Shown piece after piece: positions 1 to 7,912 of a stretch of DNA of 13,316 bases. Made by a program: the position numbers and the translations under genes. The stretch is taken from positions 1 to 13,316 of the forward strand of contig JACNFL010000164.1 of NCBI GenBank assembly GCA_014384685.1. Reading direction: 5' to 3'. The notes under the pieces are model-generated. The model saw only the letters and a list, made by a program, of their open reading frames with translations. It was not told the DNA's origin and did not search any database. Source of the DNA: Methanobacteriota archaeon (GTDB taxonomy: Archaea > Thermoplasmatota > Poseidoniia > Poseidoniales > Thalassarchaeaceae). Each line of letters opens with the position of its first letter. The first letter of the stretch is position 1.

Positions 1-60
1 AAATGGACTTAATACGTGACATTTCTCCATAAAATTAAAAAACTTTCTCTTTGGAGATAA

Positions 61-147
61 AAGTAGGGGGACCTTTCCCTCTGTGACAGCAGCCCTGTCC
101 TCCCCCGGCCCCATATTTTGCCCCAAAAGGGGGGGTTTATTAAACCC
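61..147. other. Non-coding leader region with G/C tracts and inverted repeats
   Basis: Bases 1-219 hold no convincing gene. Inside it, unusually for this AT-rich DNA, are G5 at 66-70, C5 at 102-106, C4 at 109-112, C4 at 121-124 and G7 at 129-135. The C4 at 121-124 and the following G run can pair across AAAA. GACAG (85-89) can pair with CTGTC (95-99) across a 5-base loop. GGGTTTA (133-139) is mirrored by TAAACCC (141-147). On the minus strand the four G runs are close to a G-quadruplex pattern, although one loop is 8 bases long. It could be the terminator of a gene left of the window or a structured leader of the glycan operon. Its function is not known. Confidence 0.45.
136..144 (+). promoter_or_regulatory. 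Possible TATA-like element for the glycan operon
   Basis: TTTATTAAA resembles an archaeal TATA box (consensus near TTTAWATA) and is the best candidate in the non-coding stretch before the first gene. With usual archaeal spacing, transcription would start near 165-170 and leave a leader of about 50 bases before the ATG at 220. The same bases form the centre of the inverted repeat at 133-147, so the match may be coincidental. Confidence 0.25.
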
Positions 148-219
148 AACCGCCACAATGACCTTTCAAAACTTGAGTATGGGTGAAAATGATAACCAGC
201 GAGTGGTTCGCTCAATACA

Positions 220-1041
220 ATGAAGGTCGGTATTATAGGGGCGGGCATCTTTGGCGGTGCTATCGAACATTGGTTTGCTGGCGCCCATGAACTGTTCATT
301 CATGACCCTGTTAGAGGTACAACTTTGTCTGATGTCACAGAGAATGTAGACATGGCCTATATTGCTGTCCCAACACCCATGTCTGATGATGGTTCTTGCA
401 ATCTCTCAATCGTAGAATCTGTGCTTGATGAATTACCAGATGGTTTTACTGCAGTGATTAAGAGTACAGTGGTACCAGGAACTACTCAACGCTATCACGA
501 AAAGTATACCCAACTAAAGATTGCTTATTCGCCTGAATTTCTAGTAGAAAGGCGTCATTTAGAAGACTTTGGAAATCAGGATATTCTCGTTTGTGGTACA
601 CATCACACTGATGTTGCTGAACGAGTATTCCAACAGCACCGTGAAGCAGGTGTTCTGAAGCGCGACCAAACCTTCCAAGTCACACCGACACAAGCTGAAC
701 TTGTCAAATACACAAAGAACACATATTACGCGATGAAAGTTATCTTCGCTAATCAAATGTTTGACATCTGTGAAGCGTTAGGTGAAGACTGGTATGCTGT
801 TCGAGATATCATCACTGCCGAACAGGCTCAACCGATTGGGCCCAGTCACCTTGATCCAATCTTTGGGCTTAACCGAGGTTTTGGTGGTAAATGCCTGCCA
901 AAAGATTCCAATGCACTTCGAGTACTAGCCAAAGAACTAGGTGTAAATTACGACATCTTTGATGCGCTTCAATCAGACAATGCACGCCTAAGAGGTACCC
1001 TAACTGGAAAAGAAAGTGATGTTGAAACCCAAGATGATTGA
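220..1041 (+). CDS. Minimal UDP-sugar 6-dehydrogenase (UDP-glucose/UDP-ManNAc dehydrogenase family), no C-terminal domain
   Basis: This family oxidises a UDP-hexose to a UDP-uronic acid with two NAD+. The 273-residue protein begins with the NAD-binding GxGxFG motif (G7-G12), followed by VPTP (50-53), KSTVVPG (81-87) and YSPEFLVE (103-110, with the two family glutamates E106 and E110). The central helix carries K163 and N167, and the signature [10 protein letters not shown] (220-229) supplies the catalytic thiol Cys225 and Asp229. All core catalytic residues are therefore present. The usual form is about 390-430 residues with a C-terminal UDP-binding domain. This one stops after the central helix with an acidic tail (ESDVETQDD), so that domain is absent, and the next frames do not encode it. 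The start is the first ATG after an in-frame TAA at 193-195, and no clear ribosome binding site precedes it. It overlaps the following glycosyltransferase gene. The substrate cannot be read from the sequence. Confidence 0.88.
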   Translation: MKVGIIGAGIFGGAIEHWFAGAHELFIHDPVRGTTLSDVTENVDMAYIAVPTPMSDDGSCNLSIVESVLDELPDGFTAVIKSTVVPGTTQRYHEKYTQLKIAYSPEFLVERRHLEDFGNQDILVCGTHHTDVAERVFQQHREAGVLKRDQTFQVTPTQAELVKYTKNTYYAMKVIFANQMFDICEALGEDWYAVRDIITAEQAQPIGPSHLDPIFGLNRGFGGKCLPKDSNALRVLAKELGVNYDIFDALQSDNARLRGTLTGKESDVETQDD

Positions 1042-2962
1042 GATGTTTTTTGAAAAACATGAAGGGGCCAAATGGCTTACTTTTCTTTCTCTTCCGATGG
1101 CATTGTTATCAGGATGGTTTGTATATTTAACTTGGGTTATTGGAATAAGTGGATGGGGGAATGTAATAGTTGTTTCAATTGCTTTACTCTCTGGAATTAC
1201 GTATTTAATTAGAACGACTAGATGGGAATTGATGGATTTACGATGGTTAATTGCTCCAATTTTAATTATTTCCTTATCGTCTTATATTCCATGGTGGGAA
1301 TTTACTCATGCTTGGCCAGATTCTGGCCATTACACATATTGGGCAATAAATTTTATCGAGCAATCTAGTTGGCTACCGCCTGATTTCCGTTTACTACCAC
1401 CATTAGTGCCGGGATTTCTAAGCCTAGAAATTTTTTACTCTAAACAAAGTTACTCAATACGTTGGGTGCCAATTATTCTTTTTATTGCATCATCGTGGCA
1501 AATACAACATCTAGCAGAAAGATTGGGTACAATGAAAAGTGCTATTCTTTGTATGATTATATTCATATTACTACCAGTTACAAGATACTGGGGGCAAATG
1601 GTGATGACTGATGTGGCTGTAGCTGGAATGTGGGTTTTATGCCTGCACATATTTCTTCTATCTGAAGAAAACGATGATAAAATAAATCTTGCAATGATAC
1701 TAGGTGTGATTGCTGCAATTACTTTTCTTACTAAATATACACACATCTATTTGGTTGGGATTGGTGGATGGATGGTGCTCAGGGATTGGGGAATTGGTCG
1801 AGCAAAAAAATTCTTCATGGGGTGGTTAATAATTACTGCACCATTTATAATACAACAATTAATTTTACATGGACATCCATTCTATCCCCTAATAGATCAA
1901 GTACAATTTGCAGTGATAAGTACCACATCAACTGTTGATGTATACACGAGTAGTAATTTTGTAAATGACATACTATCAGAGATAACCCTGTTACTAGTTA
2001 TTGGAGTCAGTTTAGGAATTTATCAAATGTATAATCAACAAAAAAGATACCTAATTACAATTACAGTAATGGTGGTGCCTCTTTTAATATTAAATGGGAT
2101 TATTCTTGATTGGGGAGAACCAAGATATAATACCCCAATTATTGCAATAATCTTACTTTTATGTACTTATGGATGTAAACGTGTAGTTAGTGATTATCAA
2201 GAAATTACTAACAATAGTTCATCTAAATTAATCTCAATCCTGTGTGCAGGATTATTGCTTACTACAGGAATTTTTCATTTCACAACATTATCTGATGAAT
2301 CTGAAAACGCTAATGATTCTGTAGAACAATTTCAATCTACAATTGAATTTATTATTCAACCATTATCTAATCTAAATCAAGATGATATACTTCTTGCGGG
2401 AAAAGATAAGCCTATTCGCCTGAAAACTAAGATTAACACAATACGATATATTTGGCCATCATCAACATATAAAGATACCAATGACCCAATAATTGATGGA
2501 ATTAATGCATATAAGTCAACACACATGTTGACAACAAATGTTCAACCATATTTTACTTGGGAGAAAGATTTTGATTGGCAGTTAGGACATGGTTCAATAG
2601 AACTAGAAACAATACATACTGATGGTTGGTGGAGTGCTGTATTGTGGCGTGTTGATAATACAACTTATCTTTCACCTGATGAATATTATTCAAATCACAC
2701 TGGCAATGTTACCGGAGATTTGTTAATCCTAGGGCCAAATGAATCCTTCACTGTTGGAGATAATAATCTATCAATTAAATGGATTGAAGTAACAACAATA
2801 CGCCCCTATCAACAAGTAATGAAAACCCTTGCTGGAGAAGAGGGATTGATGACTAATGGTTCTATTGATGGGGGAGAAGATTCATTTTTCTATTCACATG
2901 AACAACTAATTTCCCCACCTAATAAATACATCTATGCTTGGATTTTACCACATTCTCTATGA
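1019..2962 (+). CDS. GT-C fold membrane glycosyltransferase (GT39/ArnT-like) with extracytoplasmic C-terminal domain
   Basis: This is a polytopic protein with about nine or ten hydrophobic segments between residues ~20 and 420, then a soluble tail of about 225 residues. The first outer loop has [10 protein letters not shown], whose acidic D101 matches the GT-C catalytic position. MTDVA (D198) and EPRY (367-370) match other GT39/ArnT-type signatures. Members transfer a sugar from a polyprenyl-phosphate donor to a lipid, protein or glycan on the outer membrane face. Donor and acceptor are unknown here. The tail carries a cluster of N-glycosylation sequons at N547, N559, N563, N574, N583 and N613. 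The gene overlaps the dehydrogenase. Starts at GTG 1016, ATG 1034 or ATG 1043 are also possible, since no ribosome binding site decides. Its stop TGA overlaps the next ATG as ATGA. The DNA is visibly more AT-rich than its neighbours. Confidence 0.8.
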   Translation: MLKPKMIEMFFEKHEGAKWLTFLSLPMALLSGWFVYLTWVIGISGWGNVIVVSIALLSGITYLIRTTRWELMDLRWLIAPILIISLSSYIPWWEFTHAWPDSGHYTYWAINFIEQSSWLPPDFRLLPPLVPGFLSLEIFYSKQSYSIRWVPIILFIASSWQIQHLAERLGTMKSAILCMIIFILLPVTRYWGQMVMTDVAVAGMWVLCLHIFLLSEENDDKINLAMILGVIAAITFLTKYTHIYLVGIGGWMVLRDWGIGRAKKFFMGWLIITAPFIIQQLILHGHPFYPLIDQVQFAVISTTSTVDVYTSSNFVNDILSEITLLLVIGVSLGIYQMYNQQKRYLITITVMVVPLLILNGIILDWGEPRYNTPIIAIILLLCTYGCKRVVSDYQEITNNSSSKLISILCAGLLLTTGIFHFTTLSDESENANDSVEQFQSTIEFIIQPLSNLNQDDILLAGKDKPIRLKTKINTIRYIWPSSTYKDTNDPIIDGINAYKSTHMLTTNVQPYFTWEKDFDWQLGHGSIELETIHTDGWWSAVLWRVDNTTYLSPDEYYSNHTGNVTGDLLILGPNESFTVGDNNLSIKWIEVTTIRPYQQVMKTLAGEEGLMTNGSIDGGEDSFFYSHEQLISPPNKYIYAWILPHSL

Positions 2963-4098
2963 ACTTCTTTCTGAGCACATCATATAGGGTGGGCTTGGTG
3001 GACGATAACGATGAATTGCGTGAATTATTCTTTTCTAGTCTTATTTGTTCAGTAATTGCGATAATAATGGTTAATTCTTCTATATCTGTAGTTAAGCCAT
3101 TGATGTATGATGGTTCTATCATCGCTATGGGGCGCTATGCAATGACTAACGATGCATTGGATACAATAGAAAATGATGATGCCACATCAATAATTGCAAT
3201 GGGTTCATCTATGATGTTCAAAGCATTCAATGGCTCATGTTTTGATGAAAACGATGGGGTTGATGATGCGAATTATTACAATTTAGCCATTCCAAATTCA
3301 AGACCATATAATGATATGATTCACATCCCCAAAATCATCCAATCAAAACCTGAAATTGTCATATTAGAAGTAGGGGTGATGTCATTGGATAATCCTGGAG
3401 AATCTAGAATGGAATACATCGAATTTCGATACAAACTTGATACCATGTTGCAAAATAATGAGGATGTTGGAGAATGGATTAACCTGCTTGAAGATGACTT
3501 TGGCGATTGGATCGCCACAAATGATTTTGAAAGAATGGAATTTATGCGAGATTGGTTTTCTGAAGCTTCTGAAGAGATTTTGAATCGTGTTATTCTCAAT
3601 GAGAGTGGAGTTTATCCCTTCAGTACATACCCCCAAGTCCCAACTGTAGGGAGTTCAGAATGGTTACATTTTCTTCAAGAACCAGAATGGCCACCTATTC
3701 GATTTGATGCAATGACTCCAGAAGTTGCGCAGCAATATAATGAGACTGAAATGCCTAATTCAGCTGCTTTTTATAGACCGGAATCAAATGGCACATTATC
3801 TCATTTAGCATTGGAGTATATGGTTGAAGAATTAGTAAATGCTGATATTCAAGTTGTATTAACAACACTCCCCCATCACCCACTTATTTACCAATATCTT
3901 GAACCCGGGCAATGGGATCCTTTGAACGATACGCTTGCACCGTACATCAACATGAATAATGTTCACATCATAGATAATACATGGGCTCAAGGCTGGAAAC
4001 ATGAGCATTTTGATGACCGTAATCATCTTGATGGGGATGGGCGCGAAGAGTTTTGTCTGCGCACATCACAATTATTATCTTCTATTGGAGATGACTAA
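2959..4098 (+). CDS. Membrane-anchored SGNH-like protein (AlgJ/DltD/PatB-type O-acylation partner)
   Basis: This 379-residue protein has one membrane segment near residues 24-40 and an otherwise soluble, acidic domain that should face outward. The serine block is IIAMGSSM (79-85), like the GDS/GSS motif of SGNH hydrolases. The C-terminal block is DRNHL (353-357), giving the Asp-x-x-His pair. Proteins of this fold work beside MBOAT acyltransferases to place O-acetyl groups on exported polysaccharides, as with AlgJ/AlgX and AlgI. The gene directly downstream is such an MBOAT. I place the start at ATG 2959, which overlaps the upstream stop as ATGA and implies translational coupling. An in-frame TTG at 2938 would add seven residues. 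Sequons at N91, N214, N261, N277 and N323 fit an extracytoplasmic location. The middle SGNH blocks are weak, so it could be a non-catalytic acyl carrier. Confidence 0.72.
   Translation: MNFFLSTSYRVGLVDDNDELRELFFSSLICSVIAIIMVNSSISVVKPLMYDGSIIAMGRYAMTNDALDTIENDDATSIIAMGSSMMFKAFNGSCFDENDGVDDANYYNLAIPNSRPYNDMIHIPKIIQSKPEIVILEVGVMSLDNPGESRMEYIEFRYKLDTMLQNNEDVGEWINLLEDDFGDWIATNDFERMEFMRDWFSEASEEILNRVILNESGVYPFSTYPQVPTVGSSEWLHFLQEPEWPPIRFDAMTPEVAQQYNETEMPNSAAFYRPESNGTLSHLALEYMVEELVNADIQVVLTTLPHHPLIYQYLEPGQWDPLNDTLAPYINMNNVHIIDNTWAQGWKHEHFDDRNHLDGDGREEFCLRTSQLLSSIGDD
4087..4090 (+). promoter_or_regulatory. Ribosome binding site of the MBOAT gene
   Basis: GGAG lies inside the last codons of the SGNH gene, 8 bases before ATG 4099. 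It supports that start and the TAAATG junction. Confidence 0.55.
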
Positions 4099-5553
4099 AT
4101 GGATTTTGTCACTCCTGAATATTACACGATCTTCCTACCCGTTGTAGTAATTCTCGTACTATTTATTGGAAGGATGAATCGTGATGTGCAAGTATTGGTA
4201 ATGCTGGCAATGAGCTATATTTTTTTCTGGCTAGCATCAGGCTGGCATGTATTATTACTTCTAACATCAACTCTGGTAGATTGGACCGCAGGAAAGAAAA
4301 TTCACGAGAGTGACGAACATAAGATACGCAAACAGTGGTTGGTAGGAAGTCTCACTGTCAATCTTGGATTATTGGCCGTTTTCAAGTACCTAGACTTCCT
4401 CATTGAAACTTGGAATCTAGCAAGCCTCAAATTTAGTGGGGCACCCGAAATAGATTCTTTTGGACTGCTATTACCAGTGGGAATATCATTCTACACATTC
4501 CAAACGATGTCCTATACTATTGACATATATCGTGAGAAACATGGGCCATATGAGCGATTCCTTGACTTCGCTTGCTATGCAGCCTTCTTCCCCCAGCTTG
4601 TCGCAGGACCTATTGTGCGATCTCAACACTTCCTAAAACAAATAAAGAAACCTGTCAGTTCAAACCCACAAAGATTTCGATTGGGATTAACCCTCATCAT
4701 CTATGGACTCGCAAAGAAACTCATCATAGCTGACAATGTCGCTCTTCATGTAAATGCAATATTCGCTGATGGTGTTCCCTTAGACAATATCGGATTGGTT
4801 TGGTGGGGCGCACTCTGTTTTGGAATACAGATTTATTGTGACTTCTCAGCATACACAGACATTGCTTTGGGTTCAGGTCATTTGATTGGAATAGAATTGC
4901 CTGAGAATTTTAAAACACCCTATGCTGCTACTTCCCCACAAGATTTCTGGAGGTGTTGGCACATTTCCCTCTCTACTTGGTTGCGCGATTATCTATACAT
5001 TCCACTTGGCGGGAGTCGTGGTGGAACCCGGGTGTTGATAACAGCGTTGATGGGTACGATGTTGTTGGGAGGTCTCTGGCATGGAGCATCATGGAATTTC
5101 GTTTTGTGGGGTGCAATGCATGGTGTTCTATTACTAGCACATCGATTCCTAATTCGTATTGATAAGGTAAAGAAACTTTTCAAATCTGCACCAAAGGTTA
5201 CACTAATCGGAAGCTGGATAATCACACAATACTTTGTTTTCATGACATGGTTGATATTCAGGGTTGAAGATACTACAATGTTGTTAAGATCTCTCAAATC
5301 ATTTGTTGGATATGATGCTCATTGGAATTCAACAGAATTATACAATTCATTACCCGAAATTAAATTGCTTACAATTGCATTAGTTATCATATTTATTATT
5401 ACACATGGAATAAGTGGTAAAATGGGTGGCTTGAAATATTGGCTATCAAAACAAAATTTCTTGGTTTGGGGTATTTGTTGTGGTGTTCTAATGTCTGCAG
5501 CATTCCTACTAAGGCCTGCTGAAACTATTGATTTCATTTACTTTAGATTCTAA
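4099..5553 (+). CDS. MBOAT family membrane-bound O-acyltransferase (AlgI/DltB-like)
   Basis: The 484-residue polytopic protein has the full AlgI layout. It includes PVGISFYTFQTMSY (126-139), FFPQLVAGPIVR (163-174) and IYCDFSAYTDIALG (245-258). Next come NFKTPY (270-275), DFWRCWHISLSTWLRDYLYI (282-301) with H288, and LWHGASWNF (326-334) with the expected catalytic His328. It ends in IDFIYFRF, like AlgI proteins. The family moves acyl groups, usually acetyl, from a cytoplasmic donor across the membrane onto exported polysaccharide or teichoic acid. With the SGNH protein immediately upstream (stop TAA directly followed by this ATG), the pair looks like a complete O-acylation unit for a surface glycan. 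The length is normal and no key residue is missing. The stop codon overlaps that of the convergent gene on the minus strand by two bases, leaving no room for a separate terminator. Confidence 0.93.
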   Translation: MDFVTPEYYTIFLPVVVILVLFIGRMNRDVQVLVMLAMSYIFFWLASGWHVLLLLTSTLVDWTAGKKIHESDEHKIRKQWLVGSLTVNLGLLAVFKYLDFLIETWNLASLKFSGAPEIDSFGLLLPVGISFYTFQTMSYTIDIYREKHGPYERFLDFACYAAFFPQLVAGPIVRSQHFLKQIKKPVSSNPQRFRLGLTLIIYGLAKKLIIADNVALHVNAIFADGVPLDNIGLVWWGALCFGIQIYCDFSAYTDIALGSGHLIGIELPENFKTPYAATSPQDFWRCWHISLSTWLRDYLYIPLGGSRGGTRVLITALMGTMLLGGLWHGASWNFVLWGAMHGVLLLAHRFLIRIDKVKKLFKSAPKVTLIGSWIITQYFVFMTWLIFRVEDTTMLLRSLKSFVGYDAHWNSTELYNSLPEIKLLTIALVIIFIITHGISGKMGGLKYWLSKQNFLVWGICCGVLMSAAFLLRPAETIDFIYFRF

Positions 5554-7406
5554 TTATTATCTAATAATGAGAGTGAAATAATTTTGGCCGCTGGAGTTCC
5601 TGCACTTGGTGAATAAAAGCCAGGGTCTTCTAATCTTGTTTTAGCCAAGTCATAAGCGGATTGGAATATTTGTTCTAAATTTGTTCCTACAATCTTTGAC
5701 CACTGCTTTTCGAGTAACTCAAGAGTGGCTTCTTTCTGATCTTTTTCACCAAAATCAAAATCTGATACCATTTCCATAAATGTCTCTGCTGGTCCATTTG
5801 TAATATCCATAATCGAACCATGAATCTTGTAAGGTTCAATCTCTTCAATAACAGATTTTTGGCTCAATGATTCTAGGCGTTCGTTGATGTATTCCTCTGT
5901 TAAGTTATATTTTGAATTCTCAAAAGGTTGGGCTGCTAAATCTGGATTTAATATAATTAAAATGTCATGCAATAATGTTGAACCATCTTCTTGATGTTGC
6001 CTAAAGAGATTATTCTCAGATCTAGCTAATGAATACAATGAACTATTGATGAATGGGCGGAGAGCAAGGTTGGTTCTGTCAACATATCGACCATTTTGAA
6101 TAGCCGATTTAAAACAAAGATGGTGCCATTGCATAGCGGCTTTTTCTTTCAGTTGTATTCCTAATTTAGATAGAGTTGTACTTATTTCTGTTCTAATTGA
6201 TTTGAATCTACGGCGGGGGCGGATATGTAATATGTCAGTCAATTTTGTTTCAGAAAAAGTTCCCTTGATAATTTCAGCACCATGCCCACCCATTTCAATC
6301 ACCACTGGACTAGGCCAATAAGAACGGTATAGATACATCATGTCAAACAACCCCATACTTGCCAATACCCAAAGTCCGAAACTATTGGTAACTCGTATCG
6401 GAGATATTCCTGTTTCCTCCTTTCTATCAAATGATTGATTGGAATTATTGAATTCAAAGTTGAATTTTTCTGCCAACTCGGTTACAATTGCAAAATCCTT
6501 TGAACGGGATGAATGGGTGCTTGATGTGATATCAACTCTATCCATCCATTTCGGGTTCTTTAACAAAAGTGCCAGAAGTAATCTAGAATCAAGACCGCCG
6601 GATAAACCAAATTTTACTCGGACATTATCTAATTGCATAATTGCTGAAATTGACCCACGTAGTTGCCTAACTCCTTCAATTAATGCTTCTTCATAAGATA
6701 GATTACCATGTGTAAATAATGATTTAACATTACGCTGAATTGTCTTCACAGCAGATGGTCTTAACATCATAAATCGTTTAGAATCTAATTGTTTCAAATC
6801 TACTGAAATATGAGAACCGGGTGTAAGTAAATTAATTCCTTTCACCATTGTTTCATCTGACATTACTGCACAAGCAAGACCATGCGTCCATGCCCTTGAG
6901 TAAACTACGTTTTTATTCAAAGTACAGGGCAATCCCAAAGACTTCCTAATTTTTGATAAAACAAATAATGAATCAGATGCTACCACTAAATTTGGCGTTG
7001 AAAAATAAACTACCGGAAAAAGGGAGAATAAATCATTTTGAATAAGCAACTTCTCTTCATCCCACGCTGCTAAAACAAACGAACCCTCTACATCAAGTGG
7101 AGATGATGTGAGTGTTTTTCCTTCATGTGAAATGCAATATTAACGGAACCCTTTAGCACCTAAGGATATGGATTTTTTATCATGATCATTTATCCACCCC
7201 TTAAAGAAAAAATTCTCTTTTCCTCCTAATTCATTATCAACACAATGAATGTTTTTTTCTTGGTTAGCTTGTTTCCTCTCTACAATCAGATATGATATTG
7301 ATTCTGAATGTTTACCGATTGTACATTCATCTGAAACTATGGGAAGAGATGCTTGAATATTCTCAATAATTGATGTCAAGCCCATAGCAAAGAGGTAGTT
7401 TGACAT
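5550..7406 (-). pseudogene. Asparagine-synthetase-like amidotransferase interrupted by one in-frame stop
   Basis: Read on the minus strand from ATG 7406, the frame is open for 618 codons apart from a TAA at 7140-7142 (codon 89). Coding sense clearly continues across it: after the stop come YCISHEGK and then GSFVLAAWDEEK, typical of the later part of a class-II glutaminase-type domain, followed by LLIQND from 7049. The synthetase domain has the ATP-pyrophosphatase loop SGGLDS (codons 269-274) and GGHGAEIIKG further on, matching the GxGxDE region of AsnB relatives. The N-terminus is MSNYLF, not MCG, so the nucleophilic Cys2 of true glutaminases is missing. This is common in AsnB-like proteins of polysaccharide loci. 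Some relatives amidate uronic acids, which would fit the nearby dehydrogenase. No ATG lies soon after the stop, and the first alternative start is TTG 7049. A recent nonsense mutation, a base error or recoding are all possible. Confidence 0.75.
7140..7142 (-). other. In-frame TAA stop inside the asparagine-synthetase-like gene
   Basis: On the minus strand the codons run GGG TTC CGT TAA TAT TGC ATT. Frames before and after are identical, so a single substitution, not an indel, is enough to explain the break. CAA, GAA, AAA, TCA, TTA, TAT and TAC are the one-base sense neighbours. TAA is not the pyrrolysine codon (TAG). Confidence 0.85.
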
Positions 7407-7416
7407 CACTTGATGC

Positions 7417-7461
7417 TAACCGATGTCGGTTATTGAATAATCGCAGGGTTGTTATCCCTGC
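7417..7461. promoter_or_regulatory. Divergent control region with three consecutive inverted repeats
   Basis: Between the minus-strand gene starting at 7406 and the plus-strand gene starting at 7478 lie three symmetric elements. TAACCGA-TG-TCGGTTA (7417-7432) is a perfect 7+7 palindrome. TTATT-G-AATAA (7430-7440) is an AT-rich palindrome that could act as a TATA-like element in either direction. GCAGGG (7443-7448) pairs with CCCTGC (7456-7461) across a 7-base loop. The first resembles a dimeric-repressor operator, and the third could be a hairpin in the 5' leader of the TerB-like gene. No regulator can be named. Confidence 0.5.
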
Positions 7462-7477
7462 TCCTTATCCCAAGTCC

Positions 7478-7903
7478 ATGCTCCCGGACACCTTGCACGA
7501 ATTACCCCGCGAAGAACGGTTTGCTTATGCGAAATTACTCGCGTACATGATTCAGATTGATGATGAAGTTACAATCGACGAAATGACCGTCTTTGAACAG
7601 CGCCTTGGTACAGCACTTCTCTCACCTGGGCAGCGGAAGGAAATCCGCACATATCTCAAAAACCCACCAACTCTAGAAGAGTGTTTGGATGAACTTGGGA
7701 AGAAGTCTGGAAGGTTGGCTTTACGTGATGCGGCTTTGATGACTGCGGCTGATGGAAGTATTGACGAAAAAGAACAAATTGCTTTGGAACAAATTGCTAA
7801 TCATCTCAATTTAGACGAAGGAATAATTGATCGATTACTTGACTGGGTTATGGCTGGATTTGATTGGATGCAAGATGGTCTTGACTTACTTAATGTTGAA
7901 TGA
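7478..7903 (+). CDS. TerB-like helical protein, first tandem copy
   Basis: This is a 141-residue, largely helical, acidic protein without signal or membrane segments. It holds two TerB-type acidic turns: IDDEVTIDEM (27-36) and AADGSIDEKE (90-99). The second closely matches the AxxDGxIxxxE signature of TerB/tellurite-resistance-like domains, where acidic residues may bind a divalent metal. I chose ATG 7478 because its product begins MLPD, like the paralogue downstream, and because upstream in-frame sequence back to TTG 7400 runs through the inverted repeats and looks non-coding. The C-terminus DWVMAGFDWMQDGLDL aligns with DWVTEGWHWLAKGRDL of the next gene, so the two arose by duplication. Tellurite resistance itself should not be inferred, since TerB domains occur in many stress and signalling settings. 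Confidence 0.72.
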   Translation: MLPDTLHELPREERFAYAKLLAYMIQIDDEVTIDEMTVFEQRLGTALLSPGQRKEIRTYLKNPPTLEECLDELGKKSGRLALRDAALMTAADGSIDEKEQIALEQIANHLNLDEGIIDRLLDWVMAGFDWMQDGLDLLNVE

Positions 7904-7907
7904 GGTG
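7902..7907 (+). promoter_or_regulatory. Ribosome binding site of the second TerB-like gene
   Basis: GAGGTG overlaps the stop codon of the first copy and lies 5 bases before ATG 7913. It favours 7913 over the in-frame GTG at 7907, which would sit inside the site. Confidence 0.65.
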
Positions 7908-7912
7908 TGAAA

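Noticed and set aside
9..299. Minus-strand 96-codon frame over the left non-coding stretch
   Set aside because: It is mostly low-complexity, overlaps the first 80 bases of the dehydrogenase gene antisense, and its product resembles no family.
7140..7142. Pyrrolysine or selenocysteine recoding of the in-frame stop
   Set aside because: The codon is TAA. Pyrrolysine uses TAG and selenocysteine uses TGA, and no recoding structure is evident.
7443..7461. tRNA T-arm-like hairpin (5-6 bp stem, 7-base loop)
   Set aside because: The loop lacks the conserved C56 and A58 positions, no acceptor-stem partner exists upstream, and no anticodon arm fits.
7400..7477. N-terminal extension of the first TerB-like gene from TTG 7400
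   Set aside because: It would run through the inverted repeats and overlap the divergent gene's start. The paralogue begins at the equivalent of ATG 7478.
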